A stretch of DNA of 64,000 nucleotides from the NCBI RefSeq assembly GCF_964030925.1, contig NZ_OZ034992.1, forward strand, positions 1,364,001 to 1,428,000, in the 5' to 3' direction. Of the stretch, positions 42,952 to 55,251 are shown piece after piece (position 1 is the stretch's first letter; every line of letters begins with the position of its first letter). The translations under genes and the position numbers were made by a program. The DNA is from Spiroplasma_E sp902809815 (lineage in GTDB: Bacteria; Bacillota_I; Bacilli_A; Mycoplasmatales; VBWQ01). The notes under the pieces are model-generated. The model was not told the origin of the DNA, made no database searches, and saw only the letters and a list, made by a program, of their open reading frames with translations.

Positions 42952-43152
42952 ATGTATAAGAATAAATATACCAAAAAAGTAGTGAGAAAGGGATTTTTAT
43001 GGATGAAAAAAATAAAAGAGAAAAAAATAGCAAGAATAAAAGAAAAAATTGCAGCTAATAAATTAAAAAAAGAATCCGAAAAAGCTGAAAAAGAAAGACA
43101 ACAACAAGAAATCGAAAATAAGAAAAAAAATGAAAATAAAAAAACTTTATAA
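42952..43152 (+). CDS. Small very basic hypothetical protein
   Basis: 66 aa (MYKNKYTKKVVRKGFLWMKKI...NENKKTL), helical and Lys/Glu-rich. GAGAAAGGGA at 42982 is a better ribosome binding site for the ATG at 43003 (MKKIKEKK, 49 aa). A terminator follows. No family recognised. Confidence 0.4.
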   Translation: MYKNKYTKKVVRKGFLWMKKIKEKKIARIKEKIAANKLKKESEKAEKERQQQEIENKKKNENKKTL

Positions 43153-43169
43153 AATTAATTTTTAAAGAA

Positions 43170-43200
43170 AAAATCACTTAATAATTAAGTGATTTTTTTA
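43170..43200. terminator. Bidirectional terminator
   Basis: AAATCACTTAA / TTAAGTGATTT stem with a T-run, between the small basic gene (+) and the DEAD-box gene (-). Confidence 0.8.
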
Positions 43201-43215
43201 TAAAAATGATTAATT

Positions 43216-44457
43216 TTAATATTTTGGTTTTCTTTTTCATTTTGAATTATTATCAACATTACGTTTAAAATCATTTCTATTATTATGAGATGAAAAATTT
43301 AATTTAGTTGGTACTTTAACAACATTTTTAGGTAAATCTCAACCTGTAGTATCTAGTAAAGTAATTTCATGATTTTGATAATATTGAATTTCTTGAATTT
43401 CATTATATTGAACTCTATTACTTACTAAAGTAATAGCAGTTCCTTGTGCTCCAGCACGAGCTGTTCTACCAATACGATGAGTATAGTATTCATATTCACG
43501 TGGAATATCATAATTAAAAACATAATCAATGCCATTAATGTCAATTCCTCTAGCAACAACATCAGTAGCAATTAATACTTTAACCTTACCGTTTTTAAAT
43601 TGTCTCATTGCTTCCATACGTTCTCTTTGACTTTTATCACCGTTAATAACAGCACATTTAATATTATTTTGTTCTAATAATTGTGCAATTTTGTTAGTAA
43701 AAGCTTTTGTATTTGAAAAAACAATACTTAATTGTGGTTGTAATTTTTGATATAAAGTAACTAATGCAGTTTCTTTTGTTATATTACGACAATCAAAATA
43801 ATATTGTTTAATATTTGCTTGTTGTAATTTTTGACTTTCATCTTCAACAGTAATACTAACTGGATTATTTTGATAATCATCAGCAATTTTTAAAACTGGT
43901 TTTGACATTGTTGCTGAAAAAAGGACAGTTTGAATATTTTGTGGTGAATTCTCAAATAAGAAATCAATATCTTTTTTAAATCCCATTTTTAACATTTCAT
44001 CTGCTTCATCTAAAACTAATGTTTTAATTGAATTTAATCTTAAACTACCACGATTAATATGATCAGTAATTCTTCCTGGTGTTCCAACAACTATATTACT
44101 AGTTCTTAAATCATATAATTGATTTCTAATATTAACACCACCACATAATAAAGCAACATTAACACCATTTAAAAAATAAGCATATTTTTTTACTTGTTTA
44201 GCAACTTGGATTGCCAATTCTCTAGTTGGACAAACAATAATGGCTTGATTACGATATAATTTTATATCTAAATTATGTAATATAGGTAAGACAAAAGCAG
44301 CAGTTTTTCCCGTTCCGGTATGACTTTTTCCAATAATATCTTTTTTTTGTAAAGAAACTGGAATTGTCTTCTTTTGAATTGGTGTTGGGGTAGTATAACC
44401 TCATTTAGCAATAGCAGCAGTTAATTCTTGTTTTAAATTTAGTTCTGTAAAACTCAT
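43216..44457 (-). CDS. DEAD-box RNA helicase
   Basis: 413 aa. N-terminal Q-motif region (WGYTTPTPIQKKTIP), motif I SHTGTGKT, Ia PTRELA, motif II LDEADEML, motif III SATM, motif V TDVVARGID and motif VI HRIGRTARAG. The C-terminal tail is short, basic and Asn-rich (RNDFKRNVDNNSKWKRKPKY). It likely remodels structured RNA in ribosome assembly or mRNA decay, like CshA/DeaD of Firmicutes. ATG 44457 has AAGGAGA upstream. It is a single gene. Confidence 0.92.
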
Positions 44458-44515
44458 ATATTTCTCCTTAAAAATAAATTTTGAATAAATTTAGAAAAAA
44501 TGATAATTATAACCT

Positions 44516-44548
44516 AAAAAATAACCTCTAAAAGAGGATTATTTTAAA
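44516..44548. terminator. Hairpin upstream of the helicase gene
   Basis: AAAATAACCTCT / AGAGGATTATTTT stem with A- and T-runs. The stretch 44550-44910 is very AT-rich and holds no gene that I can support. Confidence 0.55.
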
Positions 44549-44914
44549 AAAGGATTAGTTTTATTTATTATTTATATATAATATACTTACTTACATTTTA
44601 AAGTATTAATTCATCTAATTTTTCTAAAATTAAAAGTTGTCAAATAATTTCATGATATTATTTATTTCTTTGACATCATTAACAACTTTTTGATATTTTT
44701 TTATCAATCATATCTTAAAAGAAAATTGCGAATTAATCAACAACTTAAATATAATACACTATTTTTAATTAAATGTAAAGATAAATTTTTAGAAATGAAA
44801 ATATAAAAATAATAATTAAAATACTATACAAATTTTTAATTTTAATCAATTTAAAAATTTAAATTATATTAGAATTTTTTTATCATAACAAAAAAATTTG
44901 AAAAATAATATAAA

Positions 44915-45205
44915 TTATCAAACATTAGTATCTGCTTTTTTAATAATTCAATTATCAAATAAAATATGATTATTTTTATGATTCTTAATCATTCCAGTTA
45001 AAAAACTAGTTTTTGCATAACGAATAGTTAAATAATTATAACCATGCATACCACCCGCATTTCTTTTAACTTTAAATGTATTATCATTTACTTTTTCCAC
45101 ACTAGTTCTATCACTTAAAGTAGGATTTTTTGCTCCTTTTCAAAGACCATTTAAAGTAACTGAAATATTACCTGGGATGGTAACAAAAACGGAGGATATA
45201 ATTAC
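44915..45205 (-). pseudogene. C-terminal fragment of a surface/secreted protein
   Basis: 97 codons with no start: VIISSVFVTIPGNISVTLNG..., then KVKRNAGGMHGYNYLTIRY... and a C-terminus NHILFDNWIIKKADTNVW. It is beta-rich, like the C-terminal beta domain of secreted Spiroplasma proteins. A TAA precedes the first codon. The 45206-45414 gap contains only a hairpin. Confidence 0.5.
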
Positions 45206-45359
45206 TTTTTAAACATTTCTTTAAAATTATAGACAAGAAATAATTGTAATTATATGCAATTGTAAATACATCTTACTACTAAATTAAATGAATTACAATT
45301 AAAATACAAATATTGAAAAAATCAATAATAAAATTTAATATTTATACACAACAAAAATT

Positions 45360-45390
45360 CTTATTAACTTTTAATTTAATAAGTTTTTAA
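45360..45390. terminator. Hairpin after the ISLre2 remnant
   Basis: CTTATTAA / TTAATAAG stem with a T-run. It matches the kind found after the ISLre2 copy at 15728, so it is likely part of the element. Confidence 0.55.
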
Positions 45391-45414
45391 AATTTTAATA
45401 AAAAAATAAATTAA

Positions 45415-46345
45415 TTATGTTTTTAAATTTATTTGATTACATTTAAAAATAACCATTTTAATATAAATATTTATGTTATAAGTTCTATTACCAAGCATTT
45501 CTTTTAAAATATGTCAAATATTACCTTCTGTAAAACAACCTATATTTCACTTTGCACCTTGATTTTCAATACCTTGTTTATTATTTTTAAAATATTGTTT
45601 TTTTAATTTTTTATGGTTTTTTAATATTTCATTCATATATTTTATTAACTCATCATATTGACCATTTTCAATAAAATTTCTACAAGTATTATATTCGTTT
45701 CAATATTTTCCTTTATTTCCAGCGATTATTCCAACATATAATTTTTTAACTAAATGGAATTTATCTAAAACAAAATTTGCACCTAAATAATCAGCAACTT
45801 CTTTAATTCATCCTGCACTATCTCCACAAATAATAATTTTTGCTTGGTCAAAATTTTCAAAAAATCTATTTCCTTGTTCTTTGATAAATTCAGCAGTTTT
45901 TTTAACACCAATTGCTGTTTTTGTTGGTCTTATTATTACATCTGCTCTTTTATTAACTAATTTATGATTAACATTATCTGTACAAAATAATACTAAACGC
46001 ATTGAATATTTACCAGAATTGCGTTTAAATTTTCAAAATTTTCGATGTCCATCATCAATACTAATATAAATAAATTGATTTGGTTCTAATTTTATTTTAG
46101 GAACATCTAATTTATTAACTTGATATTCTTGAAATAATCTACTAATACTTGTTGTACTAAATTTTGTTTGCTTCATAGTATGTAAAATATCAACATATCT
46201 TTTTCCGTCAGCAAAATGTTCAATAACATTATTTTTGATATCCTGACAAGTTCTTTTATATTTAGGTAATTCTAATTCTTCATCTAATAAACAAACTCTT
46301 ACTCATTTTTTTAATTGTTCATCATAATATTTATAATCACGACAT
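45415..46345 (-). pseudogene. ISLre2 transposase remnant, N-terminus cut by IS3
   Basis: About 310 residues: FIYISIDDGHRKFWKF (first Asp), IIICGDSAGWIKE (second Asp), FVLDKFHLVKKL, WNIGCFTEGNIWHILKEMLGNRTYN (Glu block). It lacks the first ~130 residues and stops abruptly at the 7-bp repeats next to IS3 copy 2. It is close to the 12487 copy. Confidence 0.85.
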
Positions 46346-46373
46346 GCCACTTGCCACTTGCCACTTGCCACTT
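46346..46373. repeat. 7-bp tandem array at the IS3 left end
   Basis: gccactt occurs four times in a row; the fourth is the first seven bases of IS3 copy 2. Other IS3 copies have only one. Confidence 0.9.
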
Positions 46374-47496
46374 AGCCCTTTTTACTAGACCATTAATTTA
46401 AAAAACCTGAATGTATTCTAAAAACAATTGTGTTATATAATTAACACTAATTTTAACCTGAAAGGATTTTTATTAATGGATAAAATTAAACAAATAGCAT
46501 TAGTAATTAACAAATTAAATATCAAAGAAAAAATTAAAATTATTGATGATTGTAAAAATCAATATTCAATTAGAAACCTATGTCAATATCTTCAATTAAA
46601 CAGATCAACATATTACTTTTTAAAAAATAAACAAAAACCTATTAAAAAAGAAGAAAATCATATTATTAAATGCAATCATAAATATCAAAAAATATGCCAA
46701 CTTTTAATCGAATTTCATTCTACAAGAAAAGGCAGAATTTATGGATATTTAAGAATTTTTTCAGCTTTTAAAGAGTGATTAAAACAAGAAAAAAATATCA
46801 TTTTAAATATAGAATTATCAATAAAACAAATGCGAAAAATTATGAAAGAACACAATATTCAAGGATTAAAACAAACTAAAAATAACTATCCTAAAAACAA
46901 AAAAAATCCAAATAAGTGAATACCTACAATGGATAAAGTAAACAAAGATTATAAAAGTACAACCTCTTCAAATCAAATTTGATCAATGGACACTAAACAA
47001 ATAAATACTAAAGAAGGATGATTATATCTTTTTGTAATTATTGATTTTTATTCAAATAATGTTGTTAGTTATAATATTGCTCCTAATAAATCATATCAGG
47101 ATTTAATTCTTCCTGCTCTTGAAAAAATCAACAAACAATTTTCTTGAAATCAAGTAAAAAATGTTATTTTACATTCAGATAACGCCAACGAATTTTATTG
47201 TCAGGATATCACAAAATGAGCAGAGGATAAACAAATAATTTTAAGCAAAAAACAACCTTATGATATTGGTGGTAATGTATTATCTGAAAACTGATTTTCT
47301 CATTTATCTCAAGAATGACTACCTAAAGGATCAAATCAATATTTATCCATCAATGAAGCTATAAATGATGTAAATCAATATGTTATGTTTTATAATTATG
47401 AAAGAATACATTCTAAATTTCTAAAACCACCAATTTTACAAATTAAAATTTAGAATTTTATATCAAAAATGGTCCAGTAATTAAGGGCCAACCACC
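46367..47496 (+). mobile_element. IS3 copy 2 (1130 bp)
   Basis: Complete element with both ends. There is no simple target duplication, because the left side is the 7-bp array and the right side is a duplicated IS3 segment. Confidence 0.88.
46476..47453 (+). CDS. IS3 family transposase (copy 2)
   Basis: 325 aa. Where compared it shows the same protein as the copy at 13760, with HTH and DDE blocks intact (WSMDTKQI, LHSDNANEF, LSENWFSHL). It may be active. Confidence 0.88.
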
Positions 47497-47846
47497 AAAT
47501 CAAGTAAAAAATGTTATTTTACATTCAGATAACGCCAACGAATTTTATTGTCAGGATATCACAAAATGAGCAGAGGATAAACAAATAATTTTAAGCAAAA
47601 AACAACCTTATGATATTGGTGGTAATGTATTATCTGAAAACTGATTTTCTCATTTATCTCAAGAATGACTACCTAAAGGATCAAATCAATATTTATCCAT
47701 CAATGAAGCTATAAATGATGTAAATCAATATGTTATGTTTTATAATTATGAAAGAATACATTCTAAATTTCTAAAACCACCAATTTTACAAATTAAAATT
47801 TAGAATTTTATATCAAAAATGGTCCAGTAATTAAGGGCCAACCACC
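47497..47846 (+). repeat. 350-bp tandem duplication of the IS3 3' end
   Basis: Bases 47147-47496 are repeated directly as 47497-47846, including the IS3 right end. It carries the last ~100 codons of the transposase without a start. Confidence 0.92.
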
Positions 47847-48971
47847 ATTAATAATTTTAAAATTTATTTTATAATTTTGTTATTAACAATAAATTTAGAA
47901 AAGTGTTGATAAAAATGATTTTTGAAAATTTAAAAAAATTAAAAAATGAAGAATTTTACAGATATTTTGGTATAAAACGTTTTCATTTTAATGAAATGTT
48001 AGAAAAATTAATTGAAATAGAAAAATTAGAAAAAAATAAAGGTCGAAAAAATAAACTTTCAGTAGAAGAAAGATTAATGATGACTTTATTATACTGAAAA
48101 GAATATTATACTTTTTTTCAAATGAGTATTAAATCTAAAATGAGCCCATCAAGTTGTTTTCAAAATATTACTTGAGTAGAAAATAAACTTAGTAACCACA
48201 AAGATTACCAATTTTTAAAAGAAAGATATAAATTAAAAATTGATAAAAAACAAGAAAATTCAAATGAATTTCAATTTTATTTAATTGATTCAACTGAGAT
48301 TGAAATTGAAAGACCAACTAAAAAAAACTACAGTTAGAATATTTTTTCTGGTAAAAGTTGAATGTATTCTATAAAATTTCAAATTGTATATGATTTTTTT
48401 AATAAAAAAATTGTTGATATTTTTGCTGATAATGGTAAAGTGCATGATTTTCAAATATTAAAAAATTCAAATCTTGAATTTTCAGAAAAAACAATAATTA
48501 TTGGTGATTTAGGATATCAAGGTATACAAAATATTTATAAAAATACAATAATACCAATTAAAAGAACTAAAAATAAAAAATTAACTAAACAAGAAAGAAA
48601 ATACAATAAGATTGTATCTAAAATTAGAATTAAAGTTGAACATGTCTTTGCTTGATTGAAAAGATTCAAAATTTTAGTAAATAAATGTAGAAAATCTAAA
48701 TTTAGACTTATGTACTTAAGATTTAACTTACTTTGTGAAATTTTTAATAAAATAAAACCATTAAAATAAAAAAAATATTAAAAATATTTTTTTAAAATTT
48801 AAATTTTTATCGAGTTAATATAAAAATATTATTAACAATTTTTTGTTTAAAATGTAAACTCATTTTTTAAACTATTTTTTCAAAAAATATTTATTTCTAT
48901 ATTCAATAACACTAAATAGTTTTAAAACAATTTTATTGACAATTAATTAAATTTAATTACGAAATATGTCC
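47847..48971 (+). mobile_element. IS5 copy F, left end deleted
   Basis: Joins the duplicated IS3 end directly and lacks about 34 bases of its left end. The right inverted end has one change (acgaaatatgtc in place of acggaatatgtc). Confidence 0.85.
47915..48769 (+). CDS. IS5 family transposase, copy F (two frames)
   Basis: Two frames as in the other copies; the T-run between the frames has six T (others five) and the A-run eight A. The element has lost one end. Confidence 0.75.
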
Positions 48972-49096
48972 TAAAATAAAAATTATTTACTCATATTTTA
49001 ATTGTTAACAGCAGCAAGATGATATATAATGATTTATTAGAACCAAATTTAGATAGTGAAAATAGTAGTTTAGATTGAAAGGAGAGGAAATAAAAA

Positions 49097-50719
49097 ATGT
49101 TAGAAAAAGAAACAAAAACAAATTTAACAGAAACAACACATGAAAAAAGAGTTAAAAATAGTGACTTTCTAATTAATGCTACTGACATTGTTAAAGTATA
49201 CGGTGATAAAACGGTTTTAAATAAATTAAATATTCAAATTAAAGCTGGTGAGCGAATTGGAATCATTGGTGCAAATGGTAGTGGTAAGTCAACACTAACA
49301 GAAATTATTGCTGGTATTAGACATGCAACTTCAGGAGTTATTGAAAAAAAAGAAGGCATTGTTATTGGTTTTCAATTTCAAGAATCAAAATATCCACCAG
49401 GGATTACTGTTATGGATATGCTTACTTATTATTTAGAAACATTTAATATCGAAATCAATGTTGGTCAATTAAATGAATTATTAAATACCTATCAATTATC
49501 AGCTGCTAAAAATAAAAATATTATGTTTCTATCTGGTGGTCAACAACAACGACTTAATATATTATTAAGTGTTATTCATAAACCTGACTTGGTTATTTTA
49601 GATGAAGTATCAACTGGTTTAGATATTGAAGTTAAGGAAGAAATATTTGATTTTTTACAAAAAAATATTGTTGAAAAAAATGTAGCAATGATTTTAGTTA
49701 CTCATAACATGAGTGAAATTGAACATTTCTGTACACGTATCATTTATATGCATGATGGTGACATTATTGAAAAACGGACTGTTAAAGAAGTCGTTAAAGA
49801 ATATGGTTCAGTTCATAACTATACATCTCAACAATTTCAAAAATATAAAAAACCTACTATTGCTGCAGAAAAAGAAGCATTATCTAAGAAAAAAGGTCAG
49901 CAAGATCCAAACAAAATTGTAAATGCCGCAAAAACACGCCCTTCTAAACAAATACCGTTATTGAATTTAATGTTTAAATATTATCTAAAAGGCTTCTTTG
50001 TCCCATTTTTTCTAATTGTTTATCCAATTCTAATTTTGGGAATTCAAGGAGAATCAATACGGCATACTGGTGCTGATGTTGCTGGTACCATTACTGCTGT
50101 TAAACAAATGATTGCTGGTATTGCGATTGTTAATATTATTTCAGTTGGAATATTTATTATTCCTCAAACAATTATTGAATTTAAATTATCTGTATTACTA
50201 AAAAGAATTGGTGCAACTAATATTCATCCTTTATTTTTTGTTACTGCTGTAATTATCATCGGTGTATTTGCTTCAATAATTTCTTTCTTATGAACATTAT
50301 TATGAGGGGGCATTTACTTTGGTGGTACGTATGGCTGAAGTGTTATTGCTCTTCCTACTCAAATTGGTGCTTCGATTCCGTGAATTATTATTATTTTTAT
50401 TACTACTATTGGTTTAGGAATAATGTTAGCATCACTATTTAAGACTATTACTTCATTTATTGCCGTTGCCAACGTATTATATTTACCTGTTGCTTACTTA
50501 AGTGGCTCAATTATGCCTATTGATTGAATTACAAGTAGTAAAGTATTAAATATTATTAGTTATTTCTCACCATTTAAATACTCTACTTTGCCTTACTTTG
50601 AATGTTGAAATGGAACATTTAAAATGACATGAGAAATGTATTTATATGGAGGTATTAGTTTAATAATACTAGCAATTTTTATGGGAATTGCTGCTCGCAA
50701 ATTAAAATGACAAGATTAA
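49097..50719 (+). CDS. ABC exporter, ATPase fused to permease
   Basis: 540 aa. Residues ~25-245 form the ATPase: Walker A GIIGANGSGKST, signature LSGGQQQRLNIL, Walker B LVILDEVSTGLD, switch His in VTHN. A basic linker (~250-290) leads to an ABC-2-type permease with six membrane spans (from ~300). Drug, lipid or bacteriocin export is typical. In most bacteria these are two genes; the fusion recurs in Mollicutes. The ribosome binding site GAAAGGAGAGG precedes the ATG. The C-terminal part uses many TGA=Trp. Confidence 0.88.
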
Positions 50720-50730
50720 TAATCTAAATT

Positions 50731-50761
50731 TAAAAGTGATTGGGATTCCCAATCACTTTTA
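50731..50761. terminator. Bidirectional terminator
   Basis: A 14-bp GC-rich-for-this-genome stem (AAAAGTGATTGGGA / TCCCAATCACTTTT) between the converging ABC exporter and DUF3137 genes. Confidence 0.88.
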
Positions 50762-50772
50762 ATATTTTTTAA

Positions 50773-51822
50773 TTATTTAAATAATAATTCCTTACTTAAA
50801 TCTAAACTTACTACTCATTGATAAGAGTTTATTATAATATCTAATGTAAAATTTAACATTTCAACAACATTTTCTAATAATTTTTCTTCACTATTAGCAA
50901 TAACTAAATTTAATAAATTAGCAGTAGAACTATTATCAGAACCAATATTCATATAAGGAAACATTATAGTGACTTGATTTTTATTGACATAAATACGTGG
51001 TATTTTTTCTTGTGTATTTGCTAAATCAACCATTTTGCTCATTACTTTTGGCACTAATAACTTTCTTAACTTAATTGGATCACTATAATCAAGAGCAAAT
51101 AACTTTTCAAATGCTGCTGATTCAAGTTGATCACCACGATTTGAACCCATAATTCTTGAACCTAATGTTTCAGGAACAATCGTTGTTATTACATCTTGTA
51201 TATCAATTAAACACGTAAAATAAAGATATCGATTATATGTAGTACTAGTAGTTGTAGTTTTTCCTGTCTTGTAAGTTCTAGTAATCTTTTCTAAGGTTGT
51301 TCCACAATTAAAATTTTTATCATTAATACTACCAATAATAACTTTTTCAGTTCAAACACGATGATTAAAATCACTACCAATAACTAAGAATTTTTGTGGT
51401 ACAATGGTAAAATTATTAGTAACATTAGTAATTTCAACTGCTTTAAAAGTAGAATTAACTGCCATTTTTAAATAATTAATATTATATTCTAAAAATTCTC
51501 GTTTTATTTTTTTAGAAAAAGTTTGTCCAACTGTTACTAACAATGTTCCAACTAAAATAAAAATAATACCAATAATAACTATTACTAAATAAAATGTGCT
51601 AGACACTTTTTCAGGTAATAAACTACTCAGAAAAATTATCCCTAACATAATAGTAAAAAAACCTAATGCCAAAATAATATAAGCAATAATTTTATATACA
51701 TTGCTTATAAACATTCGCTTAAAGCAAGTATTTAAAATCTTGTTATAAATTGAATGTATATTTTCTTTAATAATTTTTAATTCATTCTCATTAAACTTTA
51801 TAATACTATTATTTCTGCTCAT
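50773..51822 (-). CDS. DUF3137-like membrane protein
   Basis: 349 aa. Residues ~30-100 hold two membrane spans (IIAYIILALGFFTIMLGIIF and YLVIVIIGIIFILVGTLLV). A soluble C-terminal part with a SDFNHRVWTEKV motif follows. This layout fits the DUF3137 family common in Mollicutes, function unknown. Start ATG 51822 has GGGAGG upstream; longer frames begin within noncoding sequence. Confidence 0.75.
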
Positions 51823-51954
51823 TTTTCCTCCCATATATTTATTTATTAAAATAATTATACTTAAAATTATTATTTTTACTATCAACTTAACCATTAATAT
51901 CTTATAATAACATTTAGAATACTAAAATATAGTAAGAATTTAGGAGAGAAAGAT

Positions 51955-52233
51955 ATGGAACTTACAATTAATATTTTATCTTGGATTGGAGCAATTTTAA
52001 CTAGTATTGTTTTAATTCCTCAAAGTTTTAAAATAATTCGCACCAGAGATACAAAATCATTATCATTATATATGTATATTATTTTTGTACTATCAGCAAT
52101 AACATGAATTATTTTTGCAATATTGTCTAATCAACCTGCTATTATTACAACTAATACTATTGTATTATTTTTTGCAAGTATTATTTTAATTCTAAAAATT
52201 AATAATATTTTTAGAAAAAAAGAAAAACCATAG
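51955..52233 (+). CDS. SemiSWEET-type sugar transporter (PQ-loop)
   Basis: 92 aa with three membrane spans. The first has the PQ motif (WIGAILTSIVLIPQSFKIIRTRDTKSLSLYMY), followed by WIIFAI and a third span TIVLFFASIILILKI. SemiSWEETs dimerise to move sugars down a gradient. AGGAG lies 9 bases before the ATG. It is too short for usual ORF filters but the motif is clear. Confidence 0.88.
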
Positions 52234-52239
52234 TTTCAA

Positions 52240-53019
52240 TTAGGTAATAAGAATTAAAGGATTTTCATTAATATATTTAATTCATCATTTAAAACCATGA
52301 CTACCATTTTCATCAATTACTAAATTAGTAGTAATTTTTCTATTAGTTAATATTTTTTTTAATTCAATAGTATTACTTTCATAATTTGTTACTAATTTGC
52401 CTTCAAAAAACTTTGGTTCTTTTTTTCCTACCCATAGTTCAACTATTAAAGGTTGATTATTATTTAAAACTTTAGTTTTTAAATCTTCAATAATTTGTGA
52501 ATTAAATCAAATTGCTGGCGAAAATAATAATAATTTTGTAAATTGTAATTTTGATAAATATAACATTTGTAAACAAAAATATGCTCCCAAAGAACAACCA
52601 ATGGCATTTAAATTTTTAATTTTTAAATTAAACTTTTTAATAACAAATGGTATAACCTCATTAATAATAAATTCTAAGTAATTTTTACCATTACCACCAA
52701 GAAAATCAATGTTACTTTTTTTTAATTCAGGAAAATATTTTGTCATTAATATTTTTACATCATCATTGGTATAAGTTGCTAAATCATTAAAACGAGTCAT
52801 ATTATTGGTACTACCAATACCAATAAAAATACAATTACTATTATTTTCAAATAAAATATTACTATTACTATTAAGTAACATATCTTTACCATCAAAAACT
52901 AAATAAACTTCATAAGCAATATTTTGATCATAAATAGAAGGTAAAGCAATAATAATATCTTTATTAATGTTTAAAAATTTACTTTTAATATTTTCAACTT
53001 TTATATCATAATTATTCAT
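52240..53019 (-). CDS. Putative esterase (alpha/beta hydrolase)
   Basis: 259 aa. Nucleophile elbow NAIGCSLGAYFCL (GxSxG) with the likely His in ENGSHGFKWW, and IFIGIGSTNNMTRFNDL near the oxyanion side. It is similar to the EsteraseD/Fes-like family. Cytoplasmic; no signal. It follows the 247-aa gene by 16 bases with a strong AAGGAG, and so is in its operon. Confidence 0.75.
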
Positions 53020-53035
53020 ATTTTTTCTCCTTAAT

Positions 53036-53779
53036 TTATTGATAATTTCCTAACAAAGAATAATTCATTATTCTAATATAAAAATTAAAATTAGTTTGTT
53101 CTAAGCGCATAGCACATTTAACCAATTCATCTAAAATTATCAACTTATTAGTAAATAAAGTTTCATATGAAAAAAAAGCTTTTAAATTTAAATCAGTACT
53201 ATCTTTTGTCAGCAATGTTTTTCTAGTTTCTAAATCCAACAAGTAAAATAACATTAATAAACTTCCAAACTCATAATTATTTTTTATGTTTGTTTCATTC
53301 TTAGTTAAATTAATAAAAATATTACCACTAATATTTACCAATCTTTTAATTATGAGCAAACTTTCTTTTTTCAAATTAGAATTATTTACCAAAAAATCAG
53401 GTAATACTACTTTTGAAGTATCATCAAACCAAACTTTTATTTGGTCTTTACATCCAAGTAATAATAAAAGTTCCTTGGCATTTTGATAATCATCTAACTG
53501 TTTTTCTTGACGCTTAAAAGTAGGAATTAAAGCAGAAATAGTTAATATAAAATTTGCAACTAATCTTAAATATTCTTTATAAGAAATTTTATTAAAATAT
53601 AAATAAACACTTACTATTTTCATAAACATTAAATTTTGATTACTATTAAATATTAAGTTATAAGTATTACGATAATCTTTTGCTTTTAAATGACCTAATT
53701 TTTTTTTAATTTCGCGCTTAAAAAAATAATTACTTTTTAAAAGCAAAAGATGGTTAAATAATCGATATTCGGGAATCAT
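53036..53779 (-). CDS. Hypothetical protein, 247 aa
   Basis: A leucine- and lysine-rich helical protein (MIPEYRLFNHLLLLKSNYFFKREIKK..., ending NYSLLGNYQ). There are no clear membrane spans or motifs. It is first in a two-gene unit with the putative esterase. I do not recognise it. Confidence 0.65.
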   Translation of the reverse strand: MIPEYRLFNHLLLLKSNYFFKREIKKKLGHLKAKDYRNTYNLIFNSNQNLMFMKIVSVYLYFNKISYKEYLRLVANFILTISALIPTFKRQEKQLDDYQNAKELLLLLGCKDQIKVWFDDTSKVVLPDFLVNNSNLKKESLLIIKRLVNISGNIFINLTKNETNIKNNYEFGSLLMLFYLLDLETRKTLLTKDSTDLNLKAFFSYETLFTNKLIILDELVKCAMRLEQTNFNFYIRIMNYSLLGNYQ

Positions 53780-53912
53780 TTTTTACTTCCAATCTAATTA
53801 TATATTTTTAAATTTAATCTTAAAATAATTATAACATTGAAATAAATAAGTACATAATGTTACTTATTTATTATATTTAATTGATAATTAATTATATTTA
53901 ATATATAAAAAT

Positions 53913-53940
53913 AAAAAGTTATTTTAAATAATAACTTTTT
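53913..53940. terminator. Terminator of the split coiled-coil gene
   Basis: AAAAAGTTATT / AATAACTTTTT stem, 28 bases past the stop at 53968 on the minus strand. Confidence 0.7.
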
Positions 53941-54092
53941 AAATTCATTTTTAACTAAAATCTTTTTTTCTTATAAAGAATTTATTGATTTCAAAGAAGA
54001 ACTTAATTTTTCTTCTGCTTTATCTTCATTTGGCAAACTAAAACAAGATTGATTTTTTTCAATATCTGTTTCAAAACCAAGATCACTATATT

Positions 54093-55251
54093 AGACATAT
54101 TCCGTAATTAAATTTTTTAAAAGTCAATTAATAATTTTAAAATTTATTTTATAATTTTGTTATTAACAATAAATTTAGAAAAGTGTTGATAAAAATGATT
54201 TTTGAAAATTTAAAAAAATTAAAAAATGAAGAATTTTACAGATATTTTGGTATAAAACGTTTTCATTTTAATGAAATGTTAGAAAAATTAATTGAAATAG
54301 AAAAATTAGAAAAAAATAAAGGTCGAAAAAATAAACTTTCAGTAGCAGAAAGATTAATGATGACTTTATTATACTGAAAAGAATATTATACTTTTTTTTC
54401 AAATGAGTATTAAATCTAAAATGAGCCCATCAAGTTGTTTTCAAAATATTACTTGAGTAGAAAATAAACTTAGTAACCACAAAGATTACCAATTTTTAAA
54501 AGAAAGATATAAATTAAAAATTGATAAAAAACAAGAAAATTCAAATGAATTTCAATTTTATTTAATTGATTCAACTGAGATTGAAATTGAAAGACCAACT
54601 AAAAAAAACTACAGTTAGAATATTTTTCTGGTAAAAGTTGAATGTATTCTATAAAATTTCAAATTGTATATGATTTTTTTAATAAAAAAATTGTTGATAT
54701 TTTTGCTGATAATGGTAAAGTGCATGATTTTCAAATATTAAAAAATTCAAATCTTGAATTTTCAGAAAAAACAATAATTATTGGTGATTTAGGATATCAA
54801 GGTATACAAAATATTTATAAAAATACAATAATACCAATTAAAAGAACTAAAAATAAAAAATTAACTAAACAAGAAAGAAAATACAATAAGATTGTATCTA
54901 AAATTAGAATTAAAGTTGAACATGTCTTTGCTTGATTGAAAAGATTCAAAATTTTAGTAAATAAATGTAGAAAATCTAAATTTAGACTTATGTACTTAAG
55001 ATTTAACTTACTTTGTGAAATTTTTAATAAAATAAAACCATTAAAATAAAAAAAATATTAAAAATATTTTTTTAAAATTTAAATTTTTATCGAGTTAATA
55101 TAAAAATATTATTAACAATTTTTTGTTTAAAATGTAAACTCATTTTTTAAACTATTTTTTCAAAAAATATTTATTTCTATATTCAATAACACTAAATAGT
55201 TTTAAAACAATTTTATTGACAATTAATTAAATTTAATTACGGAATATGTCT
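54093..55251 (+). mobile_element. IS5 copy G
   Basis: Full-length with target duplication ATT (54090-54092 and 55252-55254). The host frame rejoins as SRVNI-YSDLGF. Confidence 0.92.
54195..55049 (+). pseudogene. IS5 transposase, copy G
   Basis: Glu-to-Ala change (LSVAERL in place of LSVEERL), and eight T in the run after YYT (others seven), which shifts the first frame early. The second frame from 54642 is intact. Confidence 0.8.

Noticed and set aside
49713..49922. Plus-strand frame inside the ABC exporter.
   Set aside because: It overlaps the ATPase/linker coding sequence in another frame.
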